From assembly GCF_024662235.1 (NCBI RefSeq), contig NZ_CP096276.1:5828001-5892000 (forward strand): 64,000 nt of DNA. The letters run 5' to 3'. Source of the DNA: Pimelobacter simplex (GTDB taxonomy: Bacteria; Actinomycetota; Actinomycetes; Propionibacteriales; Nocardioidaceae). The notes under the pieces were generated by a model. The model was not told the origin of the DNA, did no database searches, and saw only the letters and a list, made by a program, of their open reading frames with translations. Positions 58,855-64,000 of this stretch are shown piece after piece (the first letter of the stretch is position 1; each line of letters opens with the position of its first letter). Made by a program: the position numbers and the translations under genes.

Positions 58855-60593
58855 TGCTGACCCGACTCCTGCGCACGTACCTCCAGCCCTACCGCGGCTG
58901 GCTGACCGCGATCGTGCTGCTGCAGTTCACCTCGACGGTGGCGATGCTCTACCTGCCGAGCCTCAACGCCGACATCATCGACAAGGGCGTCGCCCGCGGC
59001 GACACCGGCTACATCATCGAGATCGGCGCGATCATGCTGGGTGTCGCGCTCGTCCAGGCCGCCTGCTCGATGAGCTCGGCATGGTTCGGCGGGCAGGCGG
59101 CGATGGCGTTCGGTCGCGATCTGCGCAAGGCCGTGTTCGGCCGGATCGGGCGGTTCTCGGCGCGCGAGGTCTCCGACTTCGGCGCCCCGTCGCTCATCAC
59201 CCGCGCGACGAACGACGTCCAGCAGGTGCAGATGCTGGCGATGATGACCTGCCTCATGGCGGTCACGATCCCGATCATGATGGTCGGCGGCGTGATCATG
59301 GCGATGCGCGAGGACTTCGGTCTCTCGTGGCTCGTCGTGGCCGTCGTACCGGTGCTCTTCGTGTGCATCGGCCTCGTCGTGTCCCGCATGGTGCCGGCGT
59401 TCCGCCAGGTCCAGGAGCGCCTGGACGACGTCAACCGGGTCCTGCGCGAGCAGATCACCGGCATCCGCGTGGTGCGCGCGTTCGTCCGCGAGCCGCACGA
59501 GACCCGCCGGTTCGACAAGGCGAACGACGACCTGACCGCCGTCTCCCTGCGCGCGGGCCGCTGGATGGCGCTGATGTTCCCGCTCGTCATGGCCGTCTCG
59601 AACGTCGCCAGCGTCGGCGTGATCTGGTTCGGCGGCCACCGCGTCGAGGCCGACCAGATGGACGTCGGCGCGCTGACCGCGTTCCTCGCCTACCTCATGC
59701 AGATCCTGATGTCGGTGATGATGGGCACCTTCATGCTGATGATGGTGCCGCGCGCCGCCGTCAGCGCCGACCGGATCACGGCGGTCCTCGACACCGAGAC
59801 GAGCGTCGTCCCGGCGGCGCACCCGGTCACCGAGGTCGCCCTGTCCGGCCACCTCGACCTCGAGGGCGTCGGCCTGACCTACCCGGGCGCCGAGGCGCCG
59901 GTGCTGCGCGACGTCAGCTTCACGGCCCGCCCGGGGCAGACGGTCGCGGTGATCGGCTCGACCGGCGCCGGCAAGACGACGCTGGTGAACCTCGTCCCGC
60001 GGCTGCTCGACGCGACCGCGGGCACGGTCCGCGTCGACGGTGTCGACGTCCGCGAGCTCGACCCCGAGCTGCTGTGGTCCAAGATCGGCCTGGTCCCGCA
60101 GCGCGCGTTCCTGTTCACCGGGACGGTCGCCTCGAACCTGCGCTACGGCAATCCCGACGCCACCGACGAGGAGCTCTGGGCCGCGCTCGAGATCGCCCAA
60201 GCGGCCGACTTCGTCCGGGCCATGCCCGAGCAGCTCGACACCCCCGTCGCCCAAGGCGGTACGACGGTCTCCGGGGGCCAGCGCCAACGCCTGGCCATCG
60301 CCCGCGCCCTCGTACGACGACCCGAGATCTTCCTCTTCGACGACGCCTTCTCGGCGCTCGACGTCGCCACCGACGCCCGCCTCCGCGCGGCGTTGCGGCC
60401 GGTGACGGTCGAGTCGACGGTCGTCATCGTCGCCCAGCGGATCGCGACGATCCGCGACGCCGACCAGATCCTCGTCCTCGAGGACGGCGAGGTGGTCGGC
60501 CAGGGCACCCACGAGGAGCTGCTCGAGTACAACCCGACGTACCAGGAGATCGCGGCCTCACAGGGCATCAAGGGAGAGGAGGTCCCGGCATGA
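58854..60593 (+). CDS. heterodimeric ABC exporter, subunit 1 (degenerate Walker B)
   Basis: The 579-residue half-transporter has six membrane helices (about 15-300) and one ATPase domain. Walker A is GSTGAGKTT (about 367-375) and the signature VSGGQRQRL is normal. Walker B reads IFLFDDAFSALD, where the catalytic Glu is replaced by Asp. This pattern is known in exporters such as TM287/288 and BmrCD, where one ATP site is inactive. The partner gene overlaps the stop (ATGA). Multidrug or lipid export under TetR control is likely. Confidence 0.93.
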   Translation: MLTRLLRTYLQPYRGWLTAIVLLQFTSTVAMLYLPSLNADIIDKGVARGDTGYIIEIGAIMLGVALVQAACSMSSAWFGGQAAMAFGRDLRKAVFGRIGRFSAREVSDFGAPSLITRATNDVQQVQMLAMMTCLMAVTIPIMMVGGVIMAMREDFGLSWLVVAVVPVLFVCIGLVVSRMVPAFRQVQERLDDVNRVLREQITGIRVVRAFVREPHETRRFDKANDDLTAVSLRAGRWMALMFPLVMAVSNVASVGVIWFGGHRVEADQMDVGALTAFLAYLMQILMSVMMGTFMLMMVPRAAVSADRITAVLDTETSVVPAAHPVTEVALSGHLDLEGVGLTYPGAEAPVLRDVSFTARPGQTVAVIGSTGAGKTTLVNLVPRLLDATAGTVRVDGVDVRELDPELLWSKIGLVPQRAFLFTGTVASNLRYGNPDATDEELWAALEIAQAADFVRAMPEQLDTPVAQGGTTVSGGQRQRLAIARALVRRPEIFLFDDAFSALDVATDARLRAALRPVTVESTVVIVAQRIATIRDADQILVLEDGEVVGQGTHEELLEYNPTYQEIAASQGIKGEEVPA

Positions 60594-62563
60594 GCGAGTC
60601 CAAGAACGGCACCATGAAGCAGACCGAGCGGATCGTCCAGTCCGGCGGCCCCGGCCGCGGCCCGATGGGCGGCATGGTCGGCCAGAAGGCGGACGACTTC
60701 GGCACCTCGGCCAAGCGGTTGCTGGCGCTGCTGCGCCCCGCGCGCGGCAAGGCGGTCGCCGTCCTGCTGCTGGGCCTGGGCAGCGTCGCATCCGTCGTGG
60801 TCGGCCCGTACCTGCTGGGCAAGGCCACCGACGCCGTGTTCACCGGCCTGATCGGGCGCAAGCTCGAGGGCCACACCCAGGCGGACGCCGTCGCGCAGGC
60901 CGAGGCCAGCGGCAACAGCGGGTACGCCGACTTCCTGCGCGGCCTCAAGGACGTCGTGCCCGGGCAGGGGATCGACTTCGACAAGGTCGGCCACCTGCTC
61001 CTCATCACCCTCCTCGTGTACGTCGGCGGCCAGGTGCTCGGTTGGCTCCAGGGCTACCTCGTCAACGACGTCGTCCAGGCCACCGTGCGGCAGATGCGCA
61101 CCGACGTCGAGGAGAAGGTCCACCGGCTCCCGCTGGCGTACTTCGACAAGCAGCCGCGCGGCGAGCTGCTCAGCCGGGTCACCAACGACATCGACAACGT
61201 CGCGCAGAACCTCCAGCAGACGATGAGCCAGCTCCTCACGTCGCTGCTCATGGTGATCGGCGTGCTCGGGATGATGTTCTGGGTCTCGCCGCTGCTCGCG
61301 CTGATCGCGCTCGTGTCGGTGCCGCTGGCGATGTTCACCACCGGCCGGATCATGAAGCGCTCGCAGAGCCAGTTCATCAACCAGTGGCGCCAGACCGGCC
61401 GGCTCAACGCACAGGTCGAGGAGTCCATCTCCGGGCACGCGCTGGTGACGGTCTTCGGCCGGCGCAAGGCGGTCGAGGCGGAGTTCGACGCGGCCAACGA
61501 GGAGCTCTACCAGTCGTCGTTCCGCGCGCAGTTCATCAGCGGCCTGGTGATGCCGATGATGATGCTCATCGGCAACCTCAACTACGTCGTCATCGCGGTC
61601 GTCGGCGGCCTGCGCGTCGCCTCCGGATCGCTGACGCTCGGCGAGGTGCAGGCGTTCATCCAGTACTCACGGATGTTCACGCAGCCGATCACCCAGATCG
61701 CGTCGATGGCCAACCTGCTCCAGTCCGGCGTCGCCTCGGCCGAGCGCGTCTTCGAGCTGCTCGACGCCGAGGAGGAGGTCGACCCCTCCGCCCTGTCCGA
61801 CGAGCCGACCCGCTCCGGTACGACGCGCGGCGAGGTCGCCTTCGAGCACGTCGACTTCTCCTACGACCCCGACGAGCCGCTCATCGAGGACCTCTCGCTG
61901 GTCGCCCACCCGGGCCAGATGGTCGCCATCGTCGGCCCCACCGGCGCCGGCAAGACCACGCTGGTCAACCTGATCATGCGGTTCTACGAGCTCGACGGCG
62001 GCCGGATCACCCTCGACGGGGTGGACGTGACGCAGATGTCGCGGGCCGAGCTGCGCAGCCGGATCGGCATGGTGCTCCAGGACACCTGGATCTTCGAGGG
62101 GACCATCCGCGACAACATCGCGTACGGCCGGCCGGACGCGACCGACGAGGAGATCCGCGAGGCCGCGCGGGCGACGTACGTCGACCGGTTCGTGCACTCG
62201 CTGCCCGAGGGCTACGACACCAAGGTCGACGACGAGGGCTCGAACCTGTCGGCCGGCGAGCGCCAGCTCATCACCATCGCCCGGGCCTTCCTGGCCCAGC
62301 CGGCGCTGCTGATCCTCGACGAGGCCACCTCGTCGGTGGACACGCGCACGGAGCTGCTGCTGCAGCAGGCGATGGCGGCGCTGCGCACCGACCGGACGTC
62401 GTTCGTGATCGCGCACCGGCTCTCCACGATCCGCGACGCGGACCTGATCCTGGTCATGGAGCACGGGCGGATCGTGGAGCAGGGCTCGCACGCCGAGCTG
62501 CTGGAGCGCGACGGTGCGTTCGCCCGGCTGCACGCGGCGCAGTTCGCGGCGGCGGCGGTGTGA
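60590..62563 (+). CDS. heterodimeric ABC exporter, subunit 2 (canonical Walker B)
   Basis: The 657-residue partner has a longer N-terminus (GGPGRGPMGGM linker), six membrane helices (about 50-370) with an extra extracellular loop of about 50 residues after helix 1, and an ATPase domain. Walker A is GPTGAGKTT (about 449-457) and Walker B is LLILDEATSSVD, with an intact Glu. Its signature reads LSAGERQLI instead of LSGGQ. So the degenerate ATP site of the pair combines this signature with the subunit 1 Walker B, as expected for an asymmetric dimer. Confidence 0.93.
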   Translation: MSESKNGTMKQTERIVQSGGPGRGPMGGMVGQKADDFGTSAKRLLALLRPARGKAVAVLLLGLGSVASVVVGPYLLGKATDAVFTGLIGRKLEGHTQADAVAQAEASGNSGYADFLRGLKDVVPGQGIDFDKVGHLLLITLLVYVGGQVLGWLQGYLVNDVVQATVRQMRTDVEEKVHRLPLAYFDKQPRGELLSRVTNDIDNVAQNLQQTMSQLLTSLLMVIGVLGMMFWVSPLLALIALVSVPLAMFTTGRIMKRSQSQFINQWRQTGRLNAQVEESISGHALVTVFGRRKAVEAEFDAANEELYQSSFRAQFISGLVMPMMMLIGNLNYVVIAVVGGLRVASGSLTLGEVQAFIQYSRMFTQPITQIASMANLLQSGVASAERVFELLDAEEEVDPSALSDEPTRSGTTRGEVAFEHVDFSYDPDEPLIEDLSLVAHPGQMVAIVGPTGAGKTTLVNLIMRFYELDGGRITLDGVDVTQMSRAELRSRIGMVLQDTWIFEGTIRDNIAYGRPDATDEEIREAARATYVDRFVHSLPEGYDTKVDDEGSNLSAGERQLITIARAFLAQPALLILDEATSSVDTRTELLLQQAMAALRTDRTSFVIAHRLSTIRDADLILVMEHGRIVEQGSHAELLERDGAFARLHAAQFAAAAV

Positions 62564-62619
62564 GGCGCCCAGAGGAGGGGCTCGGTGGCAGCGCGGTGCG
62601 GAGCTTCGCGCACGTCTGA

Positions 62620-63300
62620 TCAGCGCCGCAGCACCCGCCGGGCCAGCACGTTGCCGCCGAGCTGGATGACCGTGACCATCGCGACCAGGACGACGATCGC
62701 CGACCACGTGATGACCTGGTCGAACTGCCGGAACCCGAAGCGCTGCGCGAACGACCCGAGGCCGCCGCCTGCGACGACACCGGCGATCGCGGTCATGTCG
62801 ACGATCGCCACGAACGCGAACGTGAAGCCGAGGATCATCGGCCCCAGGGCCTCCGGCAGGACGACGGTCAGCGCGATCCGGAGCCGGCTCGCGCCCATCG
62901 CGCGGGCCGCCTCGATCACGCCGGGGCTGACGGTGACCAGGTTCTGCTCGACGATCCGGCTGACGCCGAAGATCGCCGCGATCGTGATCGCGAACGTCGC
63001 GGCCCAGATCCCGATGCCGGTGCCGACCACCTGCCGCGCCACGGGCTGCAGGGCGGCGACGAAGATGACGAACGGGATCGGCCGGAAGAAGTTCACGGCC
63101 ACGTTGAGCACCACGAACACGAGACGGTTGGCGTACAGCCCGCCCTTGCGGGTGACGAAGAGGCCGAGTCCGAGGCCCAGGCCGAGCAGGCCGCCCAGCA
63201 CGAGCGCGGTGGTGGCCATGACGAGGGTCTCGCCGGCGGCCTGCCAGAACTCGGGCTGGAGGTCGCCGAGGCGGGTGTCGATGCCGAGGACGGCGGTCAT
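62620..63300 (-). CDS. metI: methionine ABC transporter permease
   Basis: The ATG at 63300 overlaps the metN stop by one base and gives 226 residues. Five membrane helices and the permease coupling loop EAARAMGASRLRIALTVVLPEALGPMI are present. NFFRPIPFVIFVAALQPVARQVVGTGIG is characteristic of MetI. Together with MetN it forms the D-/L-methionine importer; the binding protein MetQ is not seen in the window. The gene converges with the exporter gene 56 bases away. Confidence 0.93.
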   Translation of the reverse strand: MTAVLGIDTRLGDLQPEFWQAAGETLVMATTALVLGGLLGLGLGLGLFVTRKGGLYANRLVFVVLNVAVNFFRPIPFVIFVAALQPVARQVVGTGIGIWAATFAITIAAIFGVSRIVEQNLVTVSPGVIEAARAMGASRLRIALTVVLPEALGPMILGFTFAFVAIVDMTAIAGVVAGGGLGSFAQRFGFRQFDQVITWSAIVVLVAMVTVIQLGGNVLARRVLRR

Positions 63301-64000
63301 CACGCCACCTCCGTCCACGGTACGGCGGGCGCGAGCTCGGCCAGCGCGGCGTCGACCGCCGCGTCGGCGCCGGTGAGTGCGACCGTCAGGTTGCCGAAGC
63401 TGGTGCCCTGGATCTCCTCGATGCCGCCGTGCACCAGCTCGAAGCCGACGTCGTGGCGCAGGAAGGTCGCGAACGCCTCGGACGGGCGGCCGGCGGTGTC
63501 GCGGAACGCGAGCCGTACGAAGCGGCCCGGGTGGCGCTCGCGGAGCGCGGCGACGACGTCCGGGTCGGGCACGTCCTCGACGACGGTGCGCACGAAGCGC
63601 CGGGTGACGTCGTGCCGGGGCTGGGTGAACACCTCGACGACGGGGCCCTGCTCGACGACCTTGCCGGACTCCATCACCGCGACGCGGTGGGCGATGCGGC
63701 GGACGACGTCCATCTCGTGGGTGATGAGCAGGATGGTCACGCCGAGCTCGCGGTTGACCCGCTCGAGCAGGTCGAGCACGTCGCGCGTGGTGTCCGGGTC
63801 GAGCGCGCTGGTGGCCTCGTCGGCCAGCAGCAGCGGGGGATTGGTGGCCAGGGCCCGCGCGATGCCCACGCGCTGCTTCTGGCCGCCGGAGAGGTCGCCG
63901 ACCCGGGCGTGGGCCTTGTCGGCAAGACCGACGAAGTGCAGCAGCTCGGAGATCCGCGCCTGCTGCTCGTCCCGCCCCATCCCGGCGACGGCGAGGGGGA
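63300..64000 (-). CDS. metN: methionine ABC transporter ATP-binding protein, N-terminus outside window
   Basis: About 233 residues are visible; the Walker A part lies beyond base 64000. The signature DLSGGQKQRVGIARAL, Walker B LLLADEATSALD and switch His (LLITHEMDVV) are complete. The C-terminal 75 residues form a NIL domain (VRLAFRDTAGRPSEAF, ELVHGGIEEIQGTSFGNLTVAL), which binds methionine and inhibits transport when methionine is plentiful. This domain, plus the coupled metI, identifies the gene as metN. The frame reads on without a start to the window edge. Confidence 0.95.
   Translation of the reverse strand, partial: PLAVAGMGRDEQQARISELLHFVGLADKAHARVGDLSGGQKQRVGIARALATNPPLLLADEATSALDPDTTRDVLDLLERVNRELGVTILLITHEMDVVRRIAHRVAVMESGKVVEQGPVVEVFTQPRHDVTRRFVRTVVEDVPDPDVVAALRERHPGRFVRLAFRDTAGRPSEAFATFLRHDVGFELVHGGIEEIQGTSFGNLTVALTGADAAVDAALAELAPAVPWTEVA

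Overview
The window is a continuous piece of chromosome from a very GC-rich actinobacterium. Third codon positions are almost always G or C, GTG and TTG starts are common, and ATGA/GTGA start-stop overlaps are everywhere. An mce operon with two Mce-associated genes, a TTG-started rpoB, a mycobacterial-type serC and the general gene content fit a Nocardioides-like member of the Propionibacteriales. The genus is inference from gene content, not a database result. I see no rRNA, tRNA, CRISPR array, transposase or integrase.

Layout. 1-8792: the end of an MlaE/YrbE permease gene, six mce genes (A-F) and two Mce-associated genes, all one overlapping + strand operon for a cell-envelope lipid importer. 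8793-16545: promoter region, rpoB, a hairpin, rpoC and a strong terminator. 16507-19305: a HIT hydrolase bracketed by mirror-image 35-bp terminators, then a secreted Ig-like protein and a membrane protein. 19340-22086: a NarL-type two-component pair. 22189-30757: mostly + strand housekeeping and metabolic genes (geranylgeranyl-reductase-like flavoprotein, double NUDIX, hydroxyacid-oxoacid transhydrogenase, a 28-residue membrane peptide, methyltransferase, topoisomerase IB, macro-domain protein). 30748-33117: a methyltransferase with a probable CTG start, serC and a divergent acetyltransferase. 33160-36809: an ABC-2 transporter and a divergent two-component system that probably controls it, with a 16-bp palindrome between them. 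36785-38159: a small island (lipoprotein plus frameshifted zinc metalloprotease) bounded by a 23-bp direct repeat. 38147-46570: transporters, several transcription factors with visible operators, Tag glycosylase, a second citrate synthase and pdxH.

46522-54559 is the most unusual metabolic region. A chain of overlapping minus-strand genes encodes a ketosynthase-III-like condensing enzyme, a metallo-beta-lactamase-fold hydrolase, an adenylate-forming ligase, an NAD-dependent epimerase/dehydrogenase, a GT2 glycosyltransferase, a small possible hydrolase and a UGT-type glycosyltransferase, followed by a kinase-like remnant protein. It resembles the logic of olefin/beta-lactone (ole) clusters with glycosyltransferases added, and may make a glycosylated long-chain lipid.

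54603-64000: patatin lipase, secreted CocE-type hydrolase, a short Erm-like rRNA methylase, a large intergenic palindrome built from about 22-bp units (57982-58180), a TetR gene with its operator, a heterodimeric ABC exporter, and the metI-metN methionine importer running off the end.

Three structural signals deserve most attention: the 58-kb palindromic repeat block, the 23-bp repeat bounded island that duplicates the overlapping ends of two convergent genes, and the glycosyltransferase-containing ole-like operon. Many single genes also start six bases after a TANNNT-like -10 box, which suggests widespread leaderless transcription.
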